A DNA stretch of 64,000 bases, from NCBI RefSeq assembly GCF_045679555.1, contig NC_092115.1:32367596-32431595 (forward strand), written 5' to 3'. Of the stretch, positions 12,720 through 26,300 are shown piece by piece. Under the pieces are notes generated by a model, which was not told the DNA's origin, did no database searches, and saw only the letters and a program-made list of their open reading frames with translations. Numbering within the stretch: the first letter of the stretch is position 1; every line of letters starts with the position of its first letter. The DNA comes from Salvelinus alpinus (taxonomy: Eukaryota > Chordata > Actinopteri > Salmoniformes > Salmonidae). The position numbers and the translations under genes were made by a program.

Positions 12720-12850
12720 TAGTGATGCACTGATATTAAGTTTTTGGCCGATACTGATATTTTCCTTGCCAAAAAAAACTGATACCGAATAACGATATTT
12801 AACATTTTAGCGGCCTTTTAAGCATTCTAGTACAGTTAAATAGTTAACAC
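12720..12850. repeat. GCCGATA-rich repeat fragment
   Basis: A short segment with repeated 'gccgata/ccgata'-type words preceded by 'agtgatgcactgat'. It resembles, but is not identical to, the ends of the larger repeat at 19012-20432. Probably the terminal piece of a DNA transposon, by inference. Confidence 0.4.
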
Positions 12851-12857
12851 ACACACA

Positions 12858-13080
12858 TGGACGCAGCGGTCTAAGGCAATGCATCTCAGTGCAAGAGGCG
12901 TCACTACAGTCCCTGGTTCGAATCCAGGCTGTATCACATGCGGCCATGATTGGGAGTCCCATAGGGCGGGGCACAATTAGTCCAGCGTCGTCCGGGTTTG
13001 GCCGGGGTAGACCGTCATTGTAAGTAAGACTTTAACTGACTTGCCTAGTTAAATAAAGGTTAAACACACACACACACACC
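12858..13080 (+). mobile_element. tRNA-Leu-headed SINE, short form
   Basis: Head 'cagcggtctaaggcaatgc', B box 'ggttcgaatcc', a body with 'ggccggggtagaccgtcat', and the tail 'gttaaataaaggttaaa' followed by an (AC)n run near 13063-13080. It shares its 3' tail with the LINEs at 13200-15497 and 17890-18978, a common SINE/LINE partnership. Confidence 0.8.
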
Positions 13081-13199
13081 ACTCTGATCCAAAAGTTATT
13101 TCAGTTCAAAGCAATAAACATCCATAGTGGTGAAAACCTTGTTTCATTTATATTTGTTCAAGATAAACACGATTTATTCCACCCATGTCTTGATTATTA

Positions 13200-15497
13200 G
13201 CATCAAACAGCCCCCGTGATATGCACATTTTCAGGGAAGTTAGGAACAAATATACACAGGCAGTTAGGAGAGCTAAGGCTAGCTTTTTCACGCAGGAATT
13301 TGTATTCTGTAGCACAAACTCAAACTTCTGGGACACTGTAAAGTCCATGGAGAATAAGAGCACCTCCTCAAAGCTGCACAATGCACTGAGGCTAGGTAAC
13401 ACTGTTACCACCGATAAATCCACTATAATTGAGAATTTCAATAAGCATTTTTCTACGGCTGGCCATGCTTTCCACCTGGCTACCCCTACCCCGGTCAACA
13501 GCCCTGCGCTCCCCACAGCAACTCGCCCAAACCTTCCCCACTTCTCCTTCATCCAAATCCAGATAGCTGATGTTCTGAAAGAGCTGCAAAATCTGGACCC
13601 CTACAAATCAGCCGGGCTAGACAATCTGAACCCTCTCTTTCTAAAATGATCTGCCGAAACTGTTGCAACCCCTATTACTAGCCTGTTCAACCTCTCATAT
13701 CGTCTGATTCCCATAGATTGGAAAGCTGCCGCGGTCATCCCCCTCTTCAAAGGGGGAGACACTCTAGACCCAAACTGCTACAGACCTATATCTCTTCTAC
13801 CCTGCCTTTCTAAGGTCTTCGAAAGCCAAGTTAACAAACAGAATACCGACCATTTCGAATCCCACCGTAACTTCTCCGCTATGCAATCTGGTTTCAGAGC
13901 TTGTCATGGGTGCACCTCAGCCACGCTCAAGGTCCTAAACGATATCATAACTGCCATCGATAAGAGACATTACTGTGCAGCCGTATTCATCGACCTGGCT
14001 GAGGCTTTCGACTCTGTCAATCACAACATTCTTATTGGCAGACTCAACAGTCTTGGCTTCTCAAATGATTGCCTCGCCTGGTTCACCAACTACTTCTTTG
14101 ATGGAGTTCAGTATGTCAAATCGGAGGGCCTGTTGTCCGAACCTCTGGCAGTCTCTATGTGGGTGCCACAGGGTTCAATTCTCGGGCCGACTCTCTTCTC
14201 TGTATACATCAATGATGTCGCTCTTGCTGCTGGTGATTCTTTGATCCACCTCTATGCAGACGACACCATTCTGTATACCTCTGGCCCTTCTTTGGACACT
14301 GTGTTAACTAACCCACAGATGAGCTTCAATGCCATACAACTCTCCTTCCGTGGCCTCCAACTGCTCTTAAATGCAAGTAAAACTAAATGCATGCTCTTCA
14401 ACAGATTGCTGCCCGCACCTGCCCTCCCGTCCAGCATCACTACTCTGGACGGTTCTGACTTAGAATATGTGGACAACTACAAATACCTAGGTGTCTGGTT
14501 AGACTGTAAACTCTTCTTCCAGACTCACATTAAACATCTCCAATCCAAAATTAAATCTAGAATTGGCTTTCTATTTCGCAACAAAGCATCCTTTACTCAT
14601 GCTGCCAAACATACCCTCGTAAAACTGACAATCCTACCGATCCTCGACTTCGGCGATGTCATTTACAAAATAGCCTCCAACACTCTACTCAACAAATTGA
14701 ATGCAGTCTATGACAGTGCCATCCGTCTTGTCACCAAAGCTCCATATACTACCCACCACTGCGACCTGTACGCTCTCGTTGTCTGGCCCTCGCTTCATAC
14801 TCATCGCCAAACCCACTGGCTCCAGGTCATCTAGAAGTCTCTGCTAGGTAAAGCCCCGCCTTATCTCAGCTCACTGGTCACCATAGCAGCACCCACCCGT
14901 AGCACGCGCTCCAGCAGGTATAGCTCACTGGTCACCCCCAAAGCCAATTCTTCCTTTGGCCGCCTCTCCTTCCAGTTCTCTGCTGCCAATGACTGGAATG
15001 AACTGCAAAAATCACTAAAGCTGGAGACTCTTACCTCCCTCACTAGCTTTAAGCACCAGCTGTCAGAGCAGCTCACAGATTACTGCACCTGTACATAGCT
15101 CATCTGTAAATAGCCAATCCAATCTACCTCATCCCCATAATGTATTTATTTATTTATCTTGCTCATTTGCACCCCAGTATCTCTACTTGCACATTCATCT
15201 TCTGCACATTCTACCATTCCAGTGTTTAATTGCTATATTGTAATTACTTCACCACCATGGCCTATTTATTGCCTTACCTCTCTTATCTTATCCTACCTCA
15301 TTTGCACATGCTGTATATAGATTTTTCTACTGTATTATTGATTGTATGTTTGTTTATTCCATGTGTAACTCTGTGTTGTTGTATGTGTTGAACTGCTTTG
15401 CTTTATCTTGGCCAGGTCGCAGTTGCAAATGAGAACTTGTTCTCAACTAGCCTACCTGGTTAAATAAAGGTGAAATAAAAAAAATAAAAAAATAAGA
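13200..15497 (+). mobile_element. LINE (L2/jockey-like) with RT core, stop-broken
   Basis: A 5'-truncated non-LTR retrotransposon. The region 13221-13649 encodes the segment upstream of RT; a stop and frame changes follow. The longest open frame (13881-14834, 317 codons) holds the reverse transcriptase palm: FIDLAEAFDSVNH (motif A, both Asp present) near 13987-14025, VPQGSILGPTLFSVYINDV near 14163-14220, and YADDTILY (motif C) near 14252-14275, followed by thumb sequence. A further frame break occurs near 14834. The 3' end is 'ctggttaaataaaggtgaaa' followed by an A-rich tail. A related 3' fragment is at 17890-18978. Confidence 0.9.
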
Positions 15498-16516
15498 ATC
15501 GATTTTTGTTTACATAAATTACATTTTATCAAAGCAAACGAATGGCACTTTTATTGATAAATGTGATCTAGCAGAGGTAAATGGCAAATATTAACCATGT
15601 AAGCTGTCTTTATTGCTTGTAATTGATATAAGTCAACATCTAAGTATTAAGTATTAAGTATTTTTACGTAAATTGTCATGGCTGTATTGTTTTAAAAACC
15701 CAATAATGTTGTGGGTCCATCAGACCCGCGAACATTGGGTGAATAACACAACATGAACACCACACAAGGGTTAAATGGTGGTATATAGGTGTAGCGTAAA
15801 TTGGTGGTGCAATTTATTCCTTTCCCCTTTATTTTTGTTATCACAAAATGCAACGTGATTGACCACACACTCCGGCACAGTAGGTGGCAGCATGCATAAC
15901 CAAATGTGGGAACACAATGATAGCAAAGAAGAACATCAAGGAAGCTGCCAGTGTGGGCGGCTCTGTCAGATGGTCAACATCAAAACAACATTATTAGCGC
16001 GTCAGATGCATTTACGACTGCACAGACATTTAAACATTTTTGGTTAGATGTATACTGTCTTGGAAGTGCTACTAAAAGTAACCTGATGTATAGCTTACAC
16101 TGTATACCGTCTTTCGCTCAGTAGCTATCTCAAAATCGCCATTTTAACTTCTGGTTGTGCCTTGGGCGGTGGATTGAGCGGCCAGTGTCAAAATAGCTGC
16201 TAGTTATTAGCTGGGTTGCTCACTATTTTAGACGTTGACCCAGGACAACGAGCTTTTAATATATCATGCTAGCTGTCTAACAAGCTTAGGTACATGCTTG
16301 GTAGCTCATGGTAGTAGTTTCAAATTACGACGTTAGCTAGCTAACGTTAGCCAGGTAGCTAGTTGGCTAACAACAAGCCTTATCAGATAATCAACTTTAG
16401 CTAGTAGTACTGACTAGCTACCTAGAGGACTTTATACAACAACCAAACTGGATAAAACGTTGGATTTGGTCGGTTTTAAGTCGGGCTCAGCGGGTTCGCT
16501 GACCCCACAGAAGAGG
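15498..16516 (+). promoter_or_regulatory. 5' flank and 5' UTR region of EFCAB14
   Basis: Contains no gene. The last 250 bp hold several copies of the palindromic word 'gctagctaacgttagc' and its parts, which recur at 21230 and 21315. No TATA box is obvious. The transcription start cannot be set from sequence; a start 50-200 bp before 16517 is plausible. Confidence 0.4.
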
Positions 16517-19500
16517 ATGAAGAAGAGGAAAGAACTCGATGCATTGATCGGACTTGGGGACAGTAAAAGGAAGAAAACCAAAAAGGGGTCCGGCCACAGG
16601 CTCCTCAGAACCGAGCCTCCACTAGACTCAGAATCCGAATCAAGCTCAGATGATGATGAATTCAGCAACCTTGGTACTGTCGCTGCTTTTGGAAAGTAAG
16701 TGATCGATCTAGCTGACACAACGTCCATTCCAAATATGTGACTGACTGCCTCAATTCGGTCTTATGTAGCAACATTTAAAATCGTTTTTATTTTTTTTAT
16801 TTTTTTTACGTATGATAAAAGTAGAGACTTATAGAGCTACAACATGATATATAATAATACACTGCAGTTGAGGAACAATGGGAAAGTAATTCTGCTTTGA
16901 AAGTTGATAAACTTGTAACCCCACTTTTGAGAAAATGGCCCTTAAATGTGTTGGTACACCTACTAGTGGCGCAGCGGTCTAAGGCACTGCATCTCGGTGC
17001 TAGAGGCGACCCTGGTTTGATTCCAGGCTATATCACAACCGGTCGTAATTGGGCATCACAACAACAACAAAAATATCCGGGTTAGGGTTTGGCCGGGGTA
17101 GGCCGTCATTGTACCAATGTAACAGGGTTGGTTATGTTTCCACTTGCCTCTAAAGAAATGTGTATTTGATGTTCAAGCATTCTTATTGGTTAGTTCAACT
17201 CTGATGACAATAAGGGGTGTTGTGATTGGCCCCGCTTGCAGATAGGGGGAGATCGCGAACGTCAGGTCTTCCCAGTATGAAAATGTGATGCGAGGGGTAG
17301 GTCACGTTCTGAATACTATTTTCTATTTTACAATGTGTACAAATTTGCTGTACATTACTGATTTTATACATGTGTGGTTAAATGGGAAACAGCACGTTAG
17401 TTGTGCAGGACTTAACAGTGATGATGGCTGTCGATGGCAAAATCTGTAGCATGAAGACAACTGTGTTAGCCGTGGCTTATGTGGAGCGATGGGTAACGAT
17501 GCTTCGTGGGCGACCGTTGTTGATGTGTGCAGAGGGTCCCTGGTTCGCGCCCGTGTCGGGGCGAGGGGACGACCTAAAGTTACTGTTACATTGATGCTGT
17601 TGACCCGGATCACTGGTTGCTGCGGAAAAGGAGGAGGTTGAAAGGGGGGTGAGTGTAACGGATGTGAAATGGCTAGCTAGTTAGCGGGTACGCGCTAGTA
17701 GCATTTCAATCAGTTACGTCACTTGCTCTGAAACCAATATGTAGTGTTGCCCCTTGCTCTGCAAGGGCCGCGGCTTTTGTGGAGCGATGGATAACGATGC
17801 TTCGTGGGTGTCAGTTGTTGATGTGTGCAGAGGGTCCCTGGTTCGCGCCCGTGTCGGGGCGAGGGGACGTACTAAAGTTATACTGTTACACCTAGGTGTC
17901 TGGCTAGACTGTAAACTCTCCTTCCAGACTCATATTAAACATCTCCAATCCAAAATCAAATCTAGAATCGGCTTTCTATTTCGCAACAAAGACTCCTTCA
18001 CTCATGCCGCCAAACTTACCCTAGTAAAACTGACTATCCTACCGATCCTCGACTTCGGCGATGTCATCTACAAAATAGCTTCCAATACTCTACTCAGCAA
18101 ACTGGATGCAGTCTTTCACAGTGCCATCCGTTTTGTTACCAAATCACCTTATACCACCCACCACTGTGACCTGTATGCTCTAGTTGGCTGGCCCTCGCTA
18201 CATATTCGTCGCCAGACCCACTGACTCCAGGTCATCTATAAGTTTATGCTAGGTGAAGCTCCGCCTTATCTCAGTTCACTGGTCATGATAACAACACCCA
18301 CCCGTAGCACATGTTCTAGCAGGTATATCTCACTGATCATCCCCAAAGCCACCACCTCATTTGTCCGCCTTTCCTTCCAGTTCTCTGCTGCCAGTGACTG
18401 GAACGAATTGCAAAAATTGCTGAAGCTGGAGACTTATATTTCTCTCACCAACTTTAAACATCAGCTATCTGAGCAGCTAACCGATCGCTGCAGCTGTACA
18501 TAGTCCATCTGTAAATAGCCCACCCAATCTACCTACCTCATCCCCATACTGTTTTTATTTACTTTTCTGCTCTTTTGCACACCAGTATTTCTATTTGCAC
18601 ATCATCATCTGCTCATTTATCACTCCAGTGTTAATCTGCTAAATTGTAATTCTTCGCTACTATGGCCTATTTATTGCCTTATCTCCTCATGCCTTTTGCA
18701 CATACTGTATATAGACTTTCTTTTTTTCTACTGTGTCATTGATTTGTTTATTGTGTTATTGGCTTGTTTATTGTTTATTCCATGTGTAACTCTGTGTTGT
18801 TGTCTGTGTCACACTGCTTTGCTTTATTTTGGCCAGGTCGCAGTTGTAAATGAGAACTTGTATATAAACTATAACTTGCATATAAACTAGCCTACCTGGT
18901 TAAATAAAGGTTAAATAAAAAAAATGTAAACTGATGTAAACTGATTTGCATAGTTAAATAAAGGTTAAATAAAAAAAGAGCTCTTTGTCTACACCTACTC
19001 AGCATCGTTCACACTAGAGGTCGACCAATTAATTGGCATGGCCTATTAATTAGGGCCGATTTCAAGTTTTCATAACAATCGGTAATTGGCCTTTTTGGAT
19101 GCCGATTATGGCCGATTATATTGCAATCCACGAGGAGACTGCGTGGCAGGCTGACCACCTGTTACACGAGTGCAGCATCAAAAGGACCTTGTGGCTGCAA
19201 GGAGCCAAGTTAAGTTGCTAGCTAGCATTAAACTTATCTTATAAAAAACAATCAATCTTCACATAATCACTAGTTAACAACACATGGTTGATGATATTAC
19301 TAGGTTAACTAGCTTGTTCTGCATTGCATATAGTCAATGCGGTGCCTGTTAATTTGTCATTGAATCACAGCCTACTTCAACTTGATGAGTTAACAAAAGC
19401 GCATTCACGAATAAAAGCACATTAGTTGCACAAATGTACCTAACCATAAACGTCAATGCATATGTAGATAAAATAAATTCATGTTAGCAGGCAGTATTAA

Positions 19501-20309
19501 CTAGGGAAATTGTGTCACTTCTCTTGCGTTCAGTGCAAGCAGAGTCAGGGTATATGCAGCAGTTTGGGCCGCCTGGCTCGTGAACTGTTGAAAGGCCATT
19601 TATTCCTAACAAAGACCGTAATTAATTTGCCAGAATTGTACATAATTATGACATAACATTGAAGGTTGTGCAATGTAACAGTAATATTTAAACTTAGGGT
19701 TGCCACCCGTTCGATAAATTACGGAACGGTTCTGTATTTCACTGAAAGAATAAACGTTTTGTTTCTGTGTTTATTATATTATAATTAAGTAAATTATTTG
19801 TTATTTGATAGAGCAGTCTGACTGAGCGGTGGTAGGCAGCAGCAGGCTCGTAAGCATTCATTCAAACAGCAGCTCTTAGCAATGCTGGGATGCACAGCGC
19901 TGTTTATGGCTTCAGCCTAATCTTGGGAGTTGATAGGCTTGGCAATACTAAAGCTCCTATAAGAACATCCAATAGTCAAAGGTATATGAAATACAAATGG
20001 TATAGAGAGAAATAGTCCTATAATTCCTAGAACTACAACCTAAACTTCTTAACTGGGAATATTGAAGACTCATGTTAAAAGGAACCACCAGCTTTCATAT
20101 GTTCTCATGTTCTGAGCAAGGAACTTAAACGTTAGCTTTTTTGCATGGCACATTGCACTTTTACTTTCCAACACTGTGTTTTTGCATTATTTAAACCAAA
20201 TTGAACATGTTTCATTATTTATGAGACTAAATTGATTTTATTTCTGTATTATATTAAGTTAAAATAAGTGTTCATTGTTCATTCAGTATTGTTGTAATTG
20301 TCATTTATT

Positions 20310-20346
<37 letters not shown>

Positions 20347-23300
20347 AGTCCGGTTAATTGGTATCGGCTTTTTTTGGCCCTCCAATAATCAGTATCGGTA
20401 TCGGCGTTGAAAAATCATAATCGTGTGCTAAATAGAGTGAGTAAGGTAGTGTAATAAACAACCAAAGATTTCAAGACTAAAAGTGGTGAAAGTAGTAGCC
20501 TACAATGAGGAAAAACTCCAGGTAAAAATACACGTTTATCTAGTCCTATATCCTAATCTGACTTTGCAGGTCATGTTGTTCTTCACAAGTATTTGTCACA
20601 TTCATAGGATACAGAGGTGGAAACAGTACAGTGAAATGGTTATTTGCGTAGTAGCAATATCAAAAATAGAAATATTGTATCATTTATTAGATGATGCTTA
20701 CCCAGACACTAGGGGTGTGCCGAGTAGTGAGACAAAACTAGTATCGTAACGGATGTGGACAATTTTCTGGATACGATTATGATCCAAGTATATATTTTTT
20801 TTATTATCTATGATAAAAAATTAAAAAATAAAAATGTGGGTGCCAGCAAGCATGTTTCTCGTGTCAGTCAGACTTTCTAAACCAAACTGTGTCTTTGAGT
20901 CAGTCATGTGCGTGGTCAAAACTCAACTGTCTAGTTTGATTGTCTTCAAAGAGAAGGGCGGGCTGTACATTGATCCTGCTGCTCTGATTGGATAGAGTGA
21001 AGTTGTATTTGTCCTGTCCCACTCGCTTCATAATTTCACTGATCACTTTTCCTTGCATGTTTTCAGTCTGATCAATTAGATTGCTGCATCCTGCTACTAT
21101 GATATATCACATGGCGAGGACGTTTGATATCAAGCTGTCAATATGCATAATATCTAACAAGTGTGGCAAGGGTAGGGAAGAAAGATGAAGCTAATGTACA
21201 TTCTGACTTTAGTTGGTTAGCTAAGTTCAATGTTAGCTAGCTAACATTAGGCAATGACTAGAAATGCAAATGGCTTACTGAGATACAAATAGTATTACTA
21301 CACAGATCATACACTTAACGTTAGCTAGCGAGCCAGCAAGGTCTAAAACTACGCTCTAACTTGCAATGAAAACAACTTTCTGACAAAATTAGAAACATAT
21401 AATATATGAAATGAAGCTAGACTCTTACCCGTATACATGGATGAACGCTCCACGGCAGCGTGTCTTTCCGTTTGGTTTGTAGCTAGCTACAGCTTGTTTG
21501 GCCCGTTGTGTCAAGTCACTCCGGTTCACACTGACCGTGTGCAAAAAGTAGTCCATCACAACGTTTTCCCACTGATCTTTGTCGATAGCGCCTGTTAAAT
21601 TCTGGGCAGTTGATCCATAGCAACACTTTTGCAGTTCTCCATGGCTAACGTTATATCTTTCAAAAAGGCAACATTAGCAAGGATTATCTACACATGCTGA
21701 GCAGCTCATGTTATAGACAGAAGCATTCTACGTGGCAGACCAATCCAAACTCATCTCTCGGCATGTCCAAGCTCAACCATTATCTCAGCCAATCGTGGCT
21801 AGCGGGAAGGTTCCTGACTTTTTCTGTGGCTAAACCAACTAGGCTCGTAATTCTAATGTTTTATTCGTATTACCAGATGGCATACAAGTTTGTTATTAAG
21901 GCAGAGGAAAGTTAACATGTTCCAGAAGGCATTTTTGCCCCAAAAAACACATACGCCTAGCTTCTTGAAACGGGTCACACATGTCTATCAATGATACATG
22001 TAGCCCTCCTTGATCATGACTCTTAGTTCCATTTACACACGTGGTCCCGTGTGGCTCAGTTGGTAGAGCATGACGCTTGCAACGCCAGGGTTGTGGGTTC
22101 ATTCCCCACGGGGGGACCAGGATGAATATGTATGAACTTTCCAATTTGTAAGTCGCTCTGGATAAAGAGCGTCTGCTAAATGACTTAAATGTAAATGTTA
22201 AATGTACATTACACAAGTCATTGGACGAAGGCTTCTTCTGTATGTGGAGGTTTTGTTAAGAGCCCTGACGCTCGGCCTGAACATTAACACGCATCGCTTG
22301 CGGACCTTATTTTTCATATCAGTGAGAAATAATAAAATAAAATAAATGTTTAAAAAGGCTAAATTGATATATACATTTTTATAGGGTTAAGGTTCCCACA
22401 CGGTCATATTTCCATGTTACAGCGCTTGTTTACGGAAAACAGACAGAGGGCAGAGTGGACTATGCTGTAGTTTTCTTTTGCCGGATGTCTAGCCAGCATT
22501 TTCCTTACTTGACGCTCATGTGCTTCAAGCTAGCTACAGTAGTTGGAGTCTGTCTGTGTACTTCGGATAGTACCACCGCACGATAAAGCAACACACGAGT
22601 TGTCAATGGAGCAGTCCGCAAAGTTAGGGATGCCGCACTAGGCTGCGGTGGGTTCAGTGTACCGCAAGCGTTCAATACTTTCAAGTTGTGAGTTGCATTA
22701 CCATGCAGTGGTACAAACGGAAGTTCGTAAACGTTCCAATGGGGTGGCACCATACAGAGGCCAAATGATGATGACTATTGTGTAGGTAGAGATGAGAAAA
22801 TACCAGCTGAACGACTGTAAATTTGTCTCAGTTAAGAATGACGCTAGGACAATTCGTTATTACTACACTTGGTTAGTGAGCCCTGTTGGCTAGTTTTCAC
22901 GAAACCAGCCAAAAGAATGGCGTGCAAAATGAATACGTAATTTAGCAAGCTAGTGATTTGAAATCAGTAATCTATATGGGAACAACCAGTTCAATTTATT
23001 GATGTTGCTAGAGATGGGTGACTGAAGAATAGAAACAAACTAGATGAATTGTTGTAATGTGCCCTTGTGCACACCTCGACAACAACTGTGATTATTATTA
23101 TTATTATATGACCCTGCTGGTCATATAGGAACATTTGAACATCTTGGCCATCTTCTGTTATAATCTCCACCCGGCACAGCCAGAAGAGGACTGGCCACCC
23201 CTCATAGCCTGGTTCCTCTCTAGGTTTCTTCCTAGGTTCTGGCCTTTCTAGGGAGTTTTTTCTAGCCACCGTGCTTCTACACCTGCATTGCTTGCTGTTT

Positions 23301-26300
23301 GGGGTTTTAGGCTGGGTTTCTGTACAGCACTTTGTGACATCAGCTGATGTAAGAAGGGCGTTATTAATAGATTTGATTGACCAGTCTGATGGTAGCCCTG
23401 CAGTATATGAAACCAGTAGCTTGATGGGAGAATAACTTTAATCTGTTCTAATTATTAGCTTCGGTCGAACAGGGCGAAAATGATATACTCCGTGCAGCAA
23501 ACCGTTCTGCAGCTCTGCGAAGCACGTGCATTAGGTACAGGAAAAAGCGGGCTAGACATCCGGCAAAAACAACATAGGGCAAAACGCATGCGCATCTGGT
23601 AGACATGGCATAGTGCGGCACCCCCAATATAGCGTTGACAGACTGCTCCATTGACAATGGAGGCATATACTTTGCTACTGAGCTATCTGTGTCTCCGAAT
23701 GGAAGATGGACGCCACAAGCATGTTGTCACTGTGTTAAAACAGTGTGTACAGTAAATGTGTACTTTGCATTTGTCAAATAATTTTGATGTGATATGAAAG
23801 TAGAGGGATTTATGTTTCTAGAACCGTATCGGAATTGAGAATCCATTCACGTTTAGATGGAGTTTTTGGCTGTTTTGGCTGATGGAGCCAATTCACCTCT
23901 GAACAGAACGTGTACGGTCCTTGGACTATAAGGAGTAACGTTAGGCTCCTTTAGTCCATTATTTGGCTATGATGCATAAAGCTTGTGAATGTAAAATATT
24001 AATAAAAACGTTCTCATTCATCATAGAAGAAGTTACGTGAAGTGCTGCAATGTCTGCTATCCCTTGTTCCTGTTCATCATACTGGCTGCCTGTGTTACGG
24101 CTTGTGCCGGACTGATATGGATGCAGATTGCCCTGAAAGAAGATCTAGACTCCCTCAAAGAAAAGCTGCATACAAGTAAGCCATCAGACAAACACTGCAA
24201 CCTGTCATTTGTCCCATGTCAATCTTTAGAAAAGGCCTTCAGGTTCAAGCATGAATTCAGCCACAATAGTACACACTATCCCACTTTACTTCACAATAAA
24301 TAGTAGGCTAACCTTTGCACATCCATTGCTTATGGCTGAGTTTTACAATCATACAGCCCAGTGACTACAGTTTTAGTGCATATTTTCTCTACAGTGGAAT
24401 CCAGCCAGAAGGTGTCATCACATGAAATACCAAAACTAAGTGAAGAGCTGAAGACAAAGCAGAGGAAGCTGGAGGATATTGAAAGTGGAGACAGGGGTCT
24501 GAACAAACTGTGGTCCAACCTTACAGAGATTAACAGAAAGGTAAAGTGTTAAAGGGAAAGTGATGTTATCTGTAGAGCTATCTTGTTTTGTCATCTGTCA
24601 CCCCCATTGTTGTGAAACCTCTCACACCAAAGCAGGTTAAATCAAGGTTTGGATTGTAGAGTGAAAGGGAAGTCTGTTTGACACGTGTAATTGAATGTTC
24701 TGTGTTCTGGAATGCTTCTCTCTCATTAGATCAGTTTTCTGGACACTGCGGTGAACCATCTAAAGGCCAACATCAAATCAGCCTCAGACTTAATCAACCT
24801 TCCAACTACAGTTGAAGAGCTCCAAAAGGTAGATCTAAACTTGATCACTTCTGTGAAATATACAGAATGTAAGCATTTGAAACATAATTGAGACGCAAAA
24901 GAGAGACAAGTAAGAGTTCTCATATGTACAGTTGAAGTCGGAAGTTTACAAACATTTAGGTTGGAGTCATTAAAACTAGTTTTTCAACCACTCCACAAAT
25001 TTCTTGTTAACAATCTATAGTTTTGGCAAGTTGGTTAGGACATCTACTTTGTGCATGACACAAGTAATTTTTCCAACAATTGTTTGCAAACAGATTATTT
25101 CACTTATAATTCACCGTATCACAATTCCAGTGGGTCAGAACTTTACATACACTAAATTGACTGTGCCTTTAAACAGCTTTGAAAATTCCAGAAAATGATG
25201 TCATGGCTTTAGAAGCTTCTTTAAGGCTAATTGACATAATTTGAGTCAATTGGAAGTGTACCTGTGGATGTATTTCAAGGCCTACCTTCAAACAGTGCCT
25301 TTTTGCTTGACATCATGGGAAAATGAAAAGAAATCAGCCAAGACCTCAGAAAAAAAAATTTGAACTCCACAAGTCTGGTTCATCCTTGGGAGCAATTTCC
25401 AAATGCCTGAAGGTACCACGTTCATTTGTACAAACAATAGTACGCAAGTATAAACCACATGGGACCACACAGCCGTCATACCGCTCAGGAAGGAGATACA
25501 TTCTGTCTCCTAGAGGGGAACGTACTTTGGTGTGAACTGCAAATCAATCCCAGAACAACAGCAAAGGACCTTGTGAAGATTCTGGAGGAAACGGGTACAA
25601 AAGTATCTATATCCACAGTAAAACGAGTCCTATATCAACATAACCTGAAAGGCCGCTCAGCAAGGAAGAAGCCACTGCTCTAAAACCGCCATAAAATAGC
25701 CAGACTACGGTTTGCAACTGCACATGGGGACAAAGATTGTACTTTTTGGAGAAATGTCCTCTGGTCTGATGAAACAAAAATAGAACTGTTTGGCCATAAT
25801 GACCATCGTTATGCTTGGAGGAAAAAGGGAGAGGCTTGCAAGCCGAAGAACACCATCCCAACCGTGAAGCACGAGGGTGGCGGCATCAGGTTGTGGGGGT
25901 GCTTTGCTGCAGGAGGGACTGGTGGACATCACAAAATAGATGGCGTCATGAGAAAGGAAAATTATGTGGAAATATTGAAGGAACATCTCAAGACATCAGT
26001 AAGGAAGTTAATGCTTGGTCGCAAATGGGTCTTCCAAATGGACAATGACCCCAAGCATACTTCCAAAGTTGTGGCAAAATGGGTTAAGGACAACAAAGTC
26101 AAGGTATTGGAGTGGCCATCACAAAGCCCTGACCTCAATCCTATAGAAAATTTGTGAGCAGAACTGAAAAAGCGTGTGGGAGCAAGGAGGCCTACAAACC
26201 AGACTCAGTTACACCATCTCTGTCAGGAGGAATGGGCCAAAATTCACCCAACTTTGTGGGAAGCTTGTGGAAGGCTACCTGAAATGTTTGACCCAAGTTA

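Noticed and set aside
14252-14476. Minus-strand open frame opposite the LINE reverse transcriptase
   Set aside because: It is antisense to the RT frame and has no domain of its own. Similar antisense shadows occur over ZNF830 and SRSF11.
16460-16516. 19-residue longer N-terminus for EFCAB14
   Set aside because: The frame is open but begins with TTG; the first ATG is 16517, which gives the conserved MKKRKEL start.
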